Source: Streptomyces subrutilus (GTDB lineage: Bacteria > Actinomycetota > Actinomycetes > Streptomycetales > Streptomycetaceae). Taken from it: a stretch of DNA of 64,000 bases. Below the pieces are notes generated by a model. It saw only the letters and a program-made list of their open reading frames with translations. It did no database searches and had not been told where the DNA came from. Location of the stretch: contig NZ_CP023701.1 of the NCBI RefSeq assembly GCF_008704535.1, forward strand, positions 6,304,001-6,368,000, in the 5' to 3' direction. Each line of letters begins with the position of its first letter. The stretch's first letter is position 1. Below, in pieces: positions 26,062 through 33,710 of the stretch. The position numbers and the translations under genes were made by a program.

Positions 26062-27495
26062 TCAGAGGATCGACCCCGGCGCGTATCCGGCGGCCTCCGG
26101 GTGCTGCTTGGCGATCGCCTCGATCCGGGAGACCACCACCGCGACCTGGTCGCCCGCGGCGCCGGTGAAGGACAGCTTGTCGGCCATCAGGGCGTCGAGC
26201 TGGGCCCGGTCCAGCGGCATCCGGTCGTCGGCGGCCAGCTTGTCCAGCAGCTCGTTGCGCTCGGCGCCCTGCTCGCGCATGGCGAGGGCGGAGGCCACCG
26301 CGTGCTCCTTGATGACCTCGTGGGCGGCCTCGCGGCCCACCCCGGCCCGCACCGCGCCCATCAGGACCTTGGTGGTCGCGAGGAACGGCAGGTAGCGGTC
26401 GAGTTCGCGGGCGACGACCGCGGGGAAGGCGCCGAACTCGTCGAGCACCGTCAGGAAGGTCTCCAGCAGGCCGTCGAAGGCGAAGAAGGCGTCCGGCAGT
26501 GCGACACGCCGGACCACGGAGCACGAGACGTCGCCCTCGTTCCACTGGTCGCCGGCCAGCTCGCCGGTCATCGAGGCGTAGCCGCGCAGGATGACCATGA
26601 GGCCGTTCACGCGCTCGCAGGAGCGGGTGTTCATCTTGTGCGGCATCGCGGAGGAGCCGACCTGGCCGGGCTTGAAGCCCTCGGTGACCAGCTCGTGGCC
26701 GGCCATCAGGCGGATGGTCTTCGCGAGGGACGACGGTGCGCCGGCCAGCTGCACGAGGGCGGTGACCACGTCGTAGTCGAGCGAGCGCGGGTAGACCTGG
26801 CCCACCGAGATGAACGCCTCGGCGAAGCCGAGGTGGGCGGCGATGCGCTGCTCCAGGTCGGCCAGCTTGGCGGTGTCGCCGCCGAGCAGGTCGAGCATGT
26901 CCTGGGCGGTGCCCACCGGGCCCTTGATGCCGCGCAGCGGGTAGCGGCCCAGCAGGTTTTCCAGCCGGGCGTAGGCGACGAGCAGCTCGTCGGCCGCGGT
27001 GGCGAAGCGCTTGCCCAGGGTGGTCGCCTGCGCGGCCACGTTGTGGGAGCGGCCGGCCATGACCAGCTCGGCGTGCTCGCCGGCCAGCTTCCCGAGCCGG
27101 GCCAGGACGGCCACCGTGCGGTCGCGGGCCAGCTCCAGCGAGAGCCGGATCTGCAGCTGCTCGACGTTCTCGGTGAGGTCGCGGGAGGTCATGCCCTTGT
27201 GGACGTGCTCGTGGCCGGCGAGGGCGTTGAACTCCTCGATGCGGGCCTTCACGTCGTGCCGGGTGACCTTCTCGCGCTCGGCGATCGAGGCGAGGTCGAC
27301 CGTCTCCAGGACGCGCTCGTAGTCGGCGAGGGCCGCGTCCGGGACCTCGATGCCGAGGTCCTTCTGGGCGCGCAGCACGGCGAGCCACAGCCGCCGCTCC
27401 AGCGTCACCTTGTACTCGGGGGACCACAGGACGGCGAGCTCCGCAGAGGCGTAGCGGCCGGCCAGGACATTGGGGATGCGGGGCTTGGCAGTCAC
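26062..27495 (-). CDS. purB: adenylosuccinate lyase PurB
   Basis: 477 residues. It splits SAICAR and adenylosuccinate to give fumarate in purine synthesis. Fumarase/lyase superfamily signatures are present: EFNALAGHEHVHKGMTSRDLTENVEQ, GRSHNVAAQATTLGKRFA, and GSSAMPHKMNTRSCERVNGL with the catalytic Ser loop. Start GTG 27495 gives MTAKPRIPNVLAGRYAS, the normal actinobacterial PurB N-terminus; the ribosome site is poor. The stop may overlap the mug start. Confidence 0.96.
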   Translation of the reverse strand: MTAKPRIPNVLAGRYASAELAVLWSPEYKVTLERRLWLAVLRAQKDLGIEVPDAALADYERVLETVDLASIAEREKVTRHDVKARIEEFNALAGHEHVHKGMTSRDLTENVEQLQIRLSLELARDRTVAVLARLGKLAGEHAELVMAGRSHNVAAQATTLGKRFATAADELLVAYARLENLLGRYPLRGIKGPVGTAQDMLDLLGGDTAKLADLEQRIAAHLGFAEAFISVGQVYPRSLDYDVVTALVQLAGAPSSLAKTIRLMAGHELVTEGFKPGQVGSSAMPHKMNTRSCERVNGLMVILRGYASMTGELAGDQWNEGDVSCSVVRRVALPDAFFAFDGLLETFLTVLDEFGAFPAVVARELDRYLPFLATTKVLMGAVRAGVGREAAHEVIKEHAVASALAMREQGAERNELLDKLAADDRMPLDRAQLDALMADKLSFTGAAGDQVAVVVSRIEAIAKQHPEAAGYAPGSIL

Positions 27496-27566
27496 GTGGA
27501 GGAATTCTACTTGGGCCGCCGCTGTGTGTTCACGCAGGTAGGGGGACCAGCGTTGATTGTGGCTTG

Positions 27567-28349
27567 CTACGAGGGCGTCGAGGTGGGGTAGGGCCCCAGC
27601 TCCGGGCGCTTCGCCGGGCGGCCGTCGCCCGAGGAGCGGCCCGTCAGGCGGCGGCCGACCCACGGCAGCAGGTGCTGCCGGGCGAACCTCAGGTCCTGGG
27701 CCCGGCGCACCGCCCACCCCGGCGGCATCGCCGCCGGGAGTTCCGTGTGCCAGTCCTCCTCCGGCGGCAGCCCCAGCGCCTGCCAGACGGCCTCGGCCAC
27801 CCTGCGGTGGCCCTCCGCCGTCAGGTGCAGCCGGTCGACGTCCCACATGCGGGGGTCGCCGAGCGCCGGGGACCCGTACAGGTCCACCACGAGGGCGTCG
27901 TGCCGGGCCGCGAGTTCGTCGATGATGCCGAAGAGCTCTTCCATGCGCGGACGGAAACGTTCCATCACCGGCCCGTTGCGTCCAGGCGAGCGCATCAGCA
28001 CGAGCCGCCCGCAGGACGGGGCGAGCAGCTCCACCGCCGACTCCAGGTGGGCCCGGACCCGGCCCATGTCGACCTTGGGGCGCAGGGTGTCGTTCAGCCC
28101 GCCCACCAGGGTCACCACGTCCGCGCGCATCGCCGCGGCGGCCGGAGCCTGTTCCCCGGCGATCTGGCCGATCAGCTTGCCGCGCACCGCGAGGTTGGCG
28201 TAGCGGAAGTCCGGCTCGCGCGCGGCGAGGCGGGCGGCGAGCAGGTCGGCCCAGCCCCGGTAGGAGCCGTCCGGGAGCAGGTCGGACATGCCCTCGGTGA
28301 AGGAGTCGCCGACCGCGACGAAACTGGTGTAAGACGCATTCATCTCCAT
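27567..28349 (-). CDS. SGNH/GDSL-family hydrolase
   Basis: 260 residues. Block I VAVGDSFTEGMSDLLPDGSYRGWADLLA holds the nucleophile Ser, block III VTLVGGLNDTLRP the Gly/Asn pair, and block V DVDRLHLTAEGHRRVAEAVW the Asp-His pair, so the catalytic set is complete. No signal peptide, thus a cytoplasmic lipase/esterase of the GDSL type. The start may be ATG 28349 (MEMNASYTS) or ATG 28343. Substrate unknown. Confidence 0.9.
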   Translation of the reverse strand: MEMNASYTSFVAVGDSFTEGMSDLLPDGSYRGWADLLAARLAAREPDFRYANLAVRGKLIGQIAGEQAPAAAAMRADVVTLVGGLNDTLRPKVDMGRVRAHLESAVELLAPSCGRLVLMRSPGRNGPVMERFRPRMEELFGIIDELAARHDALVVDLYGSPALGDPRMWDVDRLHLTAEGHRRVAEAVWQALGLPPEEDWHTELPAAMPPGWAVRRAQDLRFARQHLLPWVGRRLTGRSSGDGRPAKRPELGPYPTSTPS

Positions 28350-28454
28350 GGCGGAGCCGATGCTACCGCGCGGTACCCCGGCACCGCAGGGCCGGGGACG
28401 CACGCCGCCGGGTGACGCCCCCCCCGGGTCACGCCCCCGGTGCGGCGCGTCGGG

Positions 28455-29483
28455 TCAGGGCGCCGGGGCCGGCCTGCCGAACAGCTCGCGCAGCACGTCC
28501 TCCATCGTCACCAGCCCGGTCAGGGCGCCGTCGGCCCCCAGCACCGCCGCCAGATGGGTGCGGCTGCGCCGCATCGCCGTGAGCACGTCGTCCATCGGCG
28601 TCTGTGCCCGCACCTGGGCGATCTGTCGCAGCGACGCCACCGGGAACGGCTCGTCCCGCTCCTGCCCGTCGGCGTCCAGCGCGTCCTTGACGTGCAGGTA
28701 GCCCAGGATCCGCCGCTGCGCGTCGAGCAGCGGGAACCGCGAGAAGCCCGACTCGGCCGACAGCCGCTCCAGCCCGGCCGGTGTGATCCCCTCCCGGGCC
28801 GTGACCACCCGGTCCGCCGGCAGCGCCACCTCGCCGACCGGCCGCCGCCCCAGCTCCAGGGCGTCGAACAGCCGCTCGCTGGCCCGGTCGTCGAGGAGCC
28901 CGGCGGCGCTGGAGTCCTTGACCATCCGCGCCAGCTCGTCGTCCGTGAACGTCGCCGCGACCTCGTCCTTGACCTCGACCCGCAACAGCCGCAGCAGGGT
29001 GTTGGCGAAGGCGTTGACCGCGAAGATCACCGGACGCAGCGCCCGGGCCAGGGTCACCAGCGGCGGCCCGAGCAGCAGCGCCGTGCGCACCGGCTCGGAC
29101 AGCGCCACGTTCTTCGGCAGCATCTCGCCGAAGAGCATGTGCAGGTAGGTGGCCAGGGCCAGCGCCACCACGAAGGAGATCGCGTGCGTCAGCCCGTCCG
29201 GCACCCCGACCAGGTCGAACAACGGGGTCAGCAGATGGGCGATGGCCGGCTCGGCGACCACACCCAGCACCAGCGTGCACAGGGTGATGCCGAGCTGGGC
29301 GGCCGCCATCATCGCCGACACGTGCTCCAGGCCCCACAGGACGGCGCGGGCCCGCCGGTCGCCCTGCTCGGCGTACGGATCGATCTGGCTGCGCCGGACC
29401 GAGATCAGCGCGAACTCCGCGCCGACGAAGAAGGCGTTGACGACCAGGGTCGCCAGGCCGATCAGCAACTGGACGACGGTCAT
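28455..29483 (-). CDS. CNNM/TlyC-type membrane protein with CBS domains (short partner)
   Basis: 342 residues. The N-terminal DUF21/CNNM domain has about four hydrophobic segments, starting MTVVQLLIGLATLVVNAFFVGAEFALISVRRSQI and including the conserved GIT(L)CTLVLG and ALATYLHMLFGEMLPKN. A CBS pair follows (VVTAREGITPAGLERLSAESGFSRFPLLD; MDDVLTAMRRSRTHLAAVL). The C-terminal CorC/HlyC domain is missing. It overlaps the upstream paralogue by four bases, so the two are translated together and may form a heterodimer. CNNM proteins are tied to Mg2+ or Na+ transport. Confidence 0.9.
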   Translation of the reverse strand: MTVVQLLIGLATLVVNAFFVGAEFALISVRRSQIDPYAEQGDRRARAVLWGLEHVSAMMAAAQLGITLCTLVLGVVAEPAIAHLLTPLFDLVGVPDGLTHAISFVVALALATYLHMLFGEMLPKNVALSEPVRTALLLGPPLVTLARALRPVIFAVNAFANTLLRLLRVEVKDEVAATFTDDELARMVKDSSAAGLLDDRASERLFDALELGRRPVGEVALPADRVVTAREGITPAGLERLSAESGFSRFPLLDAQRRILGYLHVKDALDADGQERDEPFPVASLRQIAQVRAQTPMDDVLTAMRRSRTHLAAVLGADGALTGLVTMEDVLRELFGRPAPAP

Positions 29484-30826
29484 CGGCCCTCCCCCTCGCG
29501 CGCACCCTCGCCACCGGCCGGTTCGGCGGGCGCGTGCAGCAGGACCCGCGCCGCCCGCCGCCCGGCCGCGTCCACCACGTCCAGCTGCCAGCCGTCGAGC
29601 TCCATGCTGTCGCCGACGGCCGGGATGCGGCCCAGTTCGGTGGCCATCAGGCCGGCCAGGGTCTCGTACGGACCGTCCGGCACGCGCAGGCCGATCCGCC
29701 GCAGCTGGTCGGTGCGCGCCGCGCCGTCGGCGGAATAGAGCGGGCGCCCGGAGCCGTCCGTGCCGGCCGGGGCGAGGTCGGGGGTCTCGTGCGGATCGTG
29801 CTCGTCGCGGACCTCGCCCACCACCTCCTCGACGATGTCCTCCAAGGTGGCCACCCCGGCCGTGCCCCCGTACTCGTCGATGACCACGGCCATCGTCTGC
29901 CGGCCGGACAGCCGGTCCAGCAGCCGGTCCACCGTCAGCGACTCCGGTACGAGCAGGGGCTCGCGCAGCAGGTGCGCGACCGGGGTCCGGTGCCGTTCGC
30001 CGGCGGAGAGGGCCAGGACGTCCTTGATGTGGACGGTGCCGACGACGGAGTCGAGGCCGCCCCGGTAGACGGGGAAGCGGGACAGGCCGGTGGCCAGGGT
30101 CGCGTTCGCCACGTCCTCCGCGGTGGTCTGCAGGTCGAGGGCGGTGACCTGGACGCGCGGGGTCATCACGTTCTCCGCCGTCAGGTCGGCCAGGTTCAGG
30201 GTCCGCACGAACAGCTCGGCGGTGTCCTTCTCCAGGGCGCCCGCCTTCGCGGAGTGCCGCGCCAGCGCGACCAGCTCCTGCGGGCTGCGCGCCGACGCCA
30301 GCTCCTCCGCGGGCTCCATCCCCAGGCGCCGGACCATGTGGTTCGCGGTGGTGTTCAGGTGGCTGATGAAGGGACGGAAGGCCCGGGTGAAGATCCGCTG
30401 CGGGGTCGCCACGCGCTTGGCGATGGCCAGCGGCGAGGAGATCGCCCAGTTCTTTGGAACCAGCTCGCCGACCACCATCAGCACCACCGTGGAGAGCGCC
30501 GTGCCGAGCACCAGCGCGGTGGAGGAGGCGGCGCCGGGCGACAGCCCCAGCGACTCGAAGGGGCCCCGGAGCAGGGCGGAGATCGACGGCTTGGAGATCA
30601 TGCCGATGATCAGACCGGTGGCCGTGATGCCGAGCTGGGCGCCGGACAGCTGGAACGTCAGCGTGCGCACGGCGGCCAGGGCGCTCTCGGCGCCGCCTTC
30701 GCCGCGCTCCACCGCTCCTTCGAGCTCGCTGCGCTCGACGGTGGTCAGGGAGAACTCGGCCGCGACGAACACGCCGCAGGCCAGGCAGAGCAGCAGGGCC
30801 ACCACGAGCAGCAGCACTTCGGTCAT
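29480..30826 (-). CDS. CNNM/TlyC-type membrane protein with CBS and CorC domains
   Basis: 448 residues: DUF21 membrane domain (TEVLLLVVALLLCLACGVFVAAEFSLTTVERSELE; GAQLGITATGLIIGMI; TVVLMVVGELVPKNWAIS), a CBS pair (VTALDLQTTAEDVANATLATGLSRFPVYRG; MAVVIDEYGGTAGVATLEDIVEEVVGEV) and a C-terminal CorC_HlyC domain (IPAVGDSMELDGWQLDVVDAAGRRAARVLLH). Likely divalent cation export. Its ribosome site GGAGGTGAT is a perfect match to the 16S tail, which suggests strong translation. It heads a two-gene operon with the shorter paralogue. Confidence 0.92.
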   Translation of the reverse strand: MTEVLLLVVALLLCLACGVFVAAEFSLTTVERSELEGAVERGEGGAESALAAVRTLTFQLSGAQLGITATGLIIGMISKPSISALLRGPFESLGLSPGAASSTALVLGTALSTVVLMVVGELVPKNWAISSPLAIAKRVATPQRIFTRAFRPFISHLNTTANHMVRRLGMEPAEELASARSPQELVALARHSAKAGALEKDTAELFVRTLNLADLTAENVMTPRVQVTALDLQTTAEDVANATLATGLSRFPVYRGGLDSVVGTVHIKDVLALSAGERHRTPVAHLLREPLLVPESLTVDRLLDRLSGRQTMAVVIDEYGGTAGVATLEDIVEEVVGEVRDEHDPHETPDLAPAGTDGSGRPLYSADGAARTDQLRRIGLRVPDGPYETLAGLMATELGRIPAVGDSMELDGWQLDVVDAAGRRAARVLLHAPAEPAGGEGAREGEGR

Positions 30827-31175
30827 CGGTCGATCACCTCCGTCCCATGATCGGCCAGGAGGGCGGGTGCCGCGCGACGTCGCGACCGGGTGTGTCGGGG
30901 ACCGGGAGACTCGCCCATGGGCGGACGCTCACACCTTTCGTACGGGGAGGCAGGGGAGGGAACCGCTCCGCACGGGGCGGGGAGCGGCGTCGGTTTCGGA
31001 CCGCGGTGCTCGGCGGAGCCCGCGGCCGGTGGTGTCCGCCCGGAGCCGGCCTCCGGACGGAATCGATCCTGCCACCGGCGGGCCCGGGCCGCTGCCGTAC
31101 GGGTCCGAACCCGCCGCGTTCCGCTCCGTGAAAGCCGGTGGCGGGCGGGACACCGACCGTGTTTGGCTCCCGCAC
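30827..31175. other. 349-bp divergent intergenic region
   Basis: Lies between the CNNM operon and a divergent GNAT gene. It contains the perfect Shine-Dalgarno of the CNNM operon near 30827-30842 and a 12-bp CGCGACGTCGCG palindrome at 30873-30884. I see no coding gene and no RNA element I can name. Its length leaves room for a leader RNA on the CNNM side. Confidence 0.5.
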
Positions 31176-31616
31176 ATGAATCAACTCCCGATCACGCACC
31201 GGTTCGCGATCCGGGCCGCCACGCCGGACGACGCCGTGGACGTCCTCGCCTTCTGGCGGGAGGCGGCGGAGGGCGCGTCCATCACCGACGACCTCGACGG
31301 CGTGACCCGGCTGATCGCCCGCGACCCCGAGGCGCTGATCCTCGCCGAGTCCGACGGGACACTGGTGGGCTCGGTCGTGGCCGGGTACGACGGCTGGCGG
31401 TGCTCCCTGTACCGGCTGGCCGTGCTGCCCGCCCACCGCAGACAGGGGATCGCGACCGCGCTCCTCGACGCGGCCGAGCGGCGCTTCCGCGCGCTCGGAG
31501 GCCGGCGCGGCGACGCGATGGTGCTGGAGGCGAACGAACGGGGCCGACGGGCCTGGGCGGCCGCCGGCTACCACCGCGAGGACCAGTGGCGCCGCTGGGT
31601 GAAGCCGCTCGACTAG
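31176..31616 (+). CDS. GNAT family N-acetyltransferase
   Basis: 146 residues, a single GNAT domain: FAIRAATPDDAVDVLAFWREA at the N-terminus, DGTLVGSVVAGYDGWR, then YRLAVLPAHRRQGIATALLDAAE with the R/Q-x-x-G-x-A acetyl-CoA loop, and VLEANERGRRAWAAAGYHREDQW at the end. Substrate unknown. Start ATG 31176 has no obvious ribosome site. The TAG stop is the first three bases of the left arm of the 167-bp hairpin repeat, which may end its message. Confidence 0.88.
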   Translation: MNQLPITHRFAIRAATPDDAVDVLAFWREAAEGASITDDLDGVTRLIARDPEALILAESDGTLVGSVVAGYDGWRCSLYRLAVLPAHRRQGIATALLDAAERRFRALGGRRGDAMVLEANERGRRAWAAAGYHREDQWRRWVKPLD

Positions 31617-31780
31617 GCCGTCTCTTTCGGATCTTGCCGGGCCCGCGACGCCTGGCACCGTGCCTGGCCGCACTGCCGAGGCGACCACGTACGTCCAGTA
31701 CGCGAGCGCCCCGGCAGCACGCCCAGGCACGGCACCAGACGCCGCGGGCTCGGCCGACAAGATCCGAAAGAGACGGCCTA
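31614..31780. repeat. 167-bp long-hairpin inverted repeat (MITE-like or terminator-like)
   Basis: Perfect 23-bp terminal arms (31614-31636 and 31758-31780, core CTCTTTCGGATCTTG) are followed by further imperfect pairing almost to the centre, where CGTAC-GTCCA-GTACG forms the tip. The whole unit folds as one long hairpin. It begins at the TAG stop of the GNAT gene and encodes nothing evident. I recall similar intergenic units in Streptomyces genomes but cannot verify this. Confidence 0.8.
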
Positions 31781-31806
31781 GGCCGTCCGCCGCGGACCGT
31801 GCCGGG
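31779..31806 (+). repeat. short end-like copy adjoining the hairpin repeat
   Basis: Directly after the hairpin repeat the sequence restarts with TAGGCCGTC and keeps CGGA and GCCGGG at the same spacing as the repeat's left end (22 of 28 match). With the repeat's right end it forms the 16-bp palindrome GACGGCCTAGGCCGTC (31773-31788). Confidence 0.45.
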
Positions 31807-31908
31807 GAGGCGGCGCCGGGGCCGGTGCCGCTGCGGGGCAGACCGCCGCGCCCGGCGGACCGCCCCGTCCGGGCGGTCGCGGCGGGCCGGGTCGGCCGGG
31901 ACGTCGGG

Positions 31909-32604
31909 TCAGTCGACGCGGCGGGCCGAGCCGAGGACGCAGTACGAGCTGGGCAGGGCGGGCCCGCGCTCGGGAATCCGGAAGGACCGGTGGGAGACGA
32001 CGCGGAACCCGGCGGCCTCGATCGCGGCGAGCGGGTCGCGGGCGGTGTGGCAGCCGCCGAACAGGCGGGGCCAGACGGTACGGTCCACGGCCCGCTGGAC
32101 CGCGGCCATGCCGGGGCCGGGCGCCAGGCCGTGCTCGAAGAAACGCAGCTCGGCGTCGGGACGCAGCACGCGGTGCAGTTCGGCGAGGGAGCGCGGCAGG
32201 TCCCGTACGGTGCACAGCACCAGCGAGGCGACGGCGGCGTCGAAGGCCTCGCTCTTGACCGGGAGCGCCTCCGCCGCACCCGGTACGACGTCCACCGGGA
32301 CCTCGCAGCGCTGTGCGGCGGCGGTCGCGAGACGGCGCAGCGAGCGCTCCGGTTCCACGGCGACGACCTCGGAGACGGCGCGGGGGTAGTGCGGGAAGTT
32401 CAGGCCGTTGCCGGCGCCGATCTCGACGACCCGGCCGGACACGCCGTGCAGCAGTTCGCGGCGCAGCGCGGCGATGCCGGCGCGGGTGTCGGCGGAGGTG
32501 CCGACGCGGGCGTAGAACCGGGCGAAGAGGGGGTGGTGGACCAGGTCGCGCGGTGGGGGCGGGGTGGTGGGGGAGTGGCCGCGGGTGCGGCGGAGCGTGG
32601 GCAT
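31909..32604 (-). CDS. class I SAM-dependent methyltransferase
   Basis: 231 residues. Motif I VVEIGAGNGLNFPHYP, the acidic VVAVEPERSLRRLA, and VPVKSEAFDAAVASLVLCTVRDLPRSLAELHRVLRPDAELRFFEHG form a UbiE/type-11 methyltransferase of the 'phosphatidylethanolamine N-methyltransferase-like' small-molecule sort. The N-terminus is basic and Pro-rich. The C-terminal part (VQRAVDRTVWPRLFGGCHTARDPLAAIEAAGF) is typical of this subfamily. Substrate unknown. Confidence 0.87.
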   Translation of the reverse strand: MPTLRRTRGHSPTTPPPPRDLVHHPLFARFYARVGTSADTRAGIAALRRELLHGVSGRVVEIGAGNGLNFPHYPRAVSEVVAVEPERSLRRLATAAAQRCEVPVDVVPGAAEALPVKSEAFDAAVASLVLCTVRDLPRSLAELHRVLRPDAELRFFEHGLAPGPGMAAVQRAVDRTVWPRLFGGCHTARDPLAAIEAAGFRVVSHRSFRIPERGPALPSSYCVLGSARRVD

Positions 32605-32692
32605 GCGGGCCTCCGGGGCGGTGGCGGTGCGGTGCCGGTACTTCCAGGCTGCCCCGTTCGCTCGCGCTCATCCCTGACGGGGTGGCGGCGGC

Positions 32693-32743
32693 GGGGCTCC
32701 GCCCCGGACCCCGCGCCTCGATCGCCGGCGGGACTGATTCGGC
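32693..32743 (+). repeat. Streptomyces-type 51-bp intergenic repeat, copy 1
   Basis: Starts GGGGCTCCGCCCCGGACCCC and ends CTGATTCGGC. It differs from copy 2 at three positions only. The first 13 bases fold on themselves. I recall very similar intergenic units in many Streptomyces genomes. Confidence 0.75.
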
Positions 32744-32817
32744 CCGCGCTGCCCACGGCGGCGGGGAGGGAGGGGGACGGGCGCCGCCGCCAGCCCTGCT
32801 CCGGGCTGAAGGATCCC

Positions 32818-32868
32818 GGGGCTCCGCCCCGGACCCCGCGCCTCAAACGCCGGCGGGGCTGATTCGGC
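32818..32868 (+). repeat. Streptomyces-type 51-bp intergenic repeat, copy 2
   Basis: Same unit as at 32693, with the inner segment CTCAAACGCCGG in place of CTCGATCGCCGG and GGGGCTG in place of GGGACTG. The copies are in direct orientation 125 bp apart. Confidence 0.75.
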
Positions 32869-32980
32869 GCGCACCGTCCTGCCGTGCGGCGGGGCAGATT
32901 CGGGCCCCATCCCCCTCTCGCGCCGCGGGGCGGGGTTGTTTCGGCTCCCATCGTCCTTCCTCGCGGTGAGGCCGTGTCGG

Positions 32981-33709
32981 CTACGGGGTCGGGGGGTGCC
33001 AGGCGGTGAGGAAGGCGGGGGCCGACCAGGTGCCCGCGAGGGCGGGGGCGAGCCAGGTGGGGGCCTCGGTGCGGAAGCGGGCGGGCGGGAGGGTGCCCGA
33101 GGACTCCGGGACCGCGCCCAGGAGCGGGAGGCCGGAGACGGTCGGGAGGTCCGCCAGGTTGCAGCGGGAAGCCAGGTCCGGGGCGGCCGGCCAGCTGCCG
33201 ACGACGACGCCCAGCGCGGTCAGCTCGCGGGCCCGCAGGGCCTCGGCGGTCAGGGCGGTGGAGTTGAGGGTGCCCAGGCCCGCCGGGGCGACGAGCAGGG
33301 TCGGGGCGCCGAGCAGCCGGGCCGCGTCGGCCAGGGTGTGGCCCGCCTCGTCGAAGCGGACCAGCAGCCCGCCCGCGCCCTCCACCAGCACCAGGTCGTG
33401 GGTCCGGGCGAGCCGCGCCGCGGCCTCGGCGATGTCCGCGGGGGACAGGGTGGCCAGCCCCGCGCGCCGGGCCGCGGTGCCGGGCGCCAACGGTTCCGGG
33501 TAGCGGGCCAGTTCGAGGGCCGTGACCGTCGGGCCGGCCAGCCGCGCCACCTCGGCGGCGTCGCCCGGCTCGTCCGGGCCGACGCCGGTCTGGGCGGGCT
33601 TGAGCACGGCGACCGAACGGCCGGCGGCGACCGCGGCGGCCGCGACCGCAGCGGTGACCACGGTCTTGCCGATCTCCGTGCCCGTTCCGGACACGACCAG
33701 TACGGACAT
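32981..33709 (-). CDS. bioD: dethiobiotin synthetase BioD
   Basis: 242 residues from ATG 33709. It closes the ureido ring of dethiobiotin from diaminopelargonate, CO2 and ATP. P-loop SGTGTEIGKT lies near the N-terminus, then VAVLKPAQTGV with the substrate-binding Lys, and LVEGAGGLLV, the conserved BioD motif. It is one base after the bioA stop, the third gene of bioB-bioA-bioD. The pathway partner BioF is encoded divergently. Confidence 0.94.
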   Translation of the reverse strand: MSVLVVSGTGTEIGKTVVTAAVAAAAVAAGRSVAVLKPAQTGVGPDEPGDAAEVARLAGPTVTALELARYPEPLAPGTAARRAGLATLSPADIAEAAARLARTHDLVLVEGAGGLLVRFDEAGHTLADAARLLGAPTLLVAPAGLGTLNSTALTAEALRARELTALGVVVGSWPAAPDLASRCNLADLPTVSGLPLLGAVPESSGTLPPARFRTEAPTWLAPALAGTWSAPAFLTAWHPPTP

Positions 33710-33710
33710 C

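Larger units (their letters stand above)
32605..32980. other. 376-bp intergenic region with interspersed repeats
   Basis: Between the methyltransferase start and the bioD stop. It carries two 51-bp direct repeats (32693-32743, 32818-32868) and decayed downstream pieces with GGGGCAGATTCGGG near 32891 and GGGGTTGTTTCGGCTCCCAT near 32932. No gene is seen. The repeats contain self-complementary GGGGC...GCCCC parts and may act as terminators for bioD. Confidence 0.6.

Noticed and set aside
28411..28450. Run of C bases and GGGTGACGC/GGGTCACGC motifs upstream of the SGNH gene
   Set aside because: Could be a weak hairpin after the CNNM operon, but pairing is poor and no clear role can be given.
30873..30884. 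CGCGACGTCGCG palindrome in the CNNM/GNAT gap
   Set aside because: Pure-GC dyads of this length are expected by chance here; no half-site repeat or promoter overlap.
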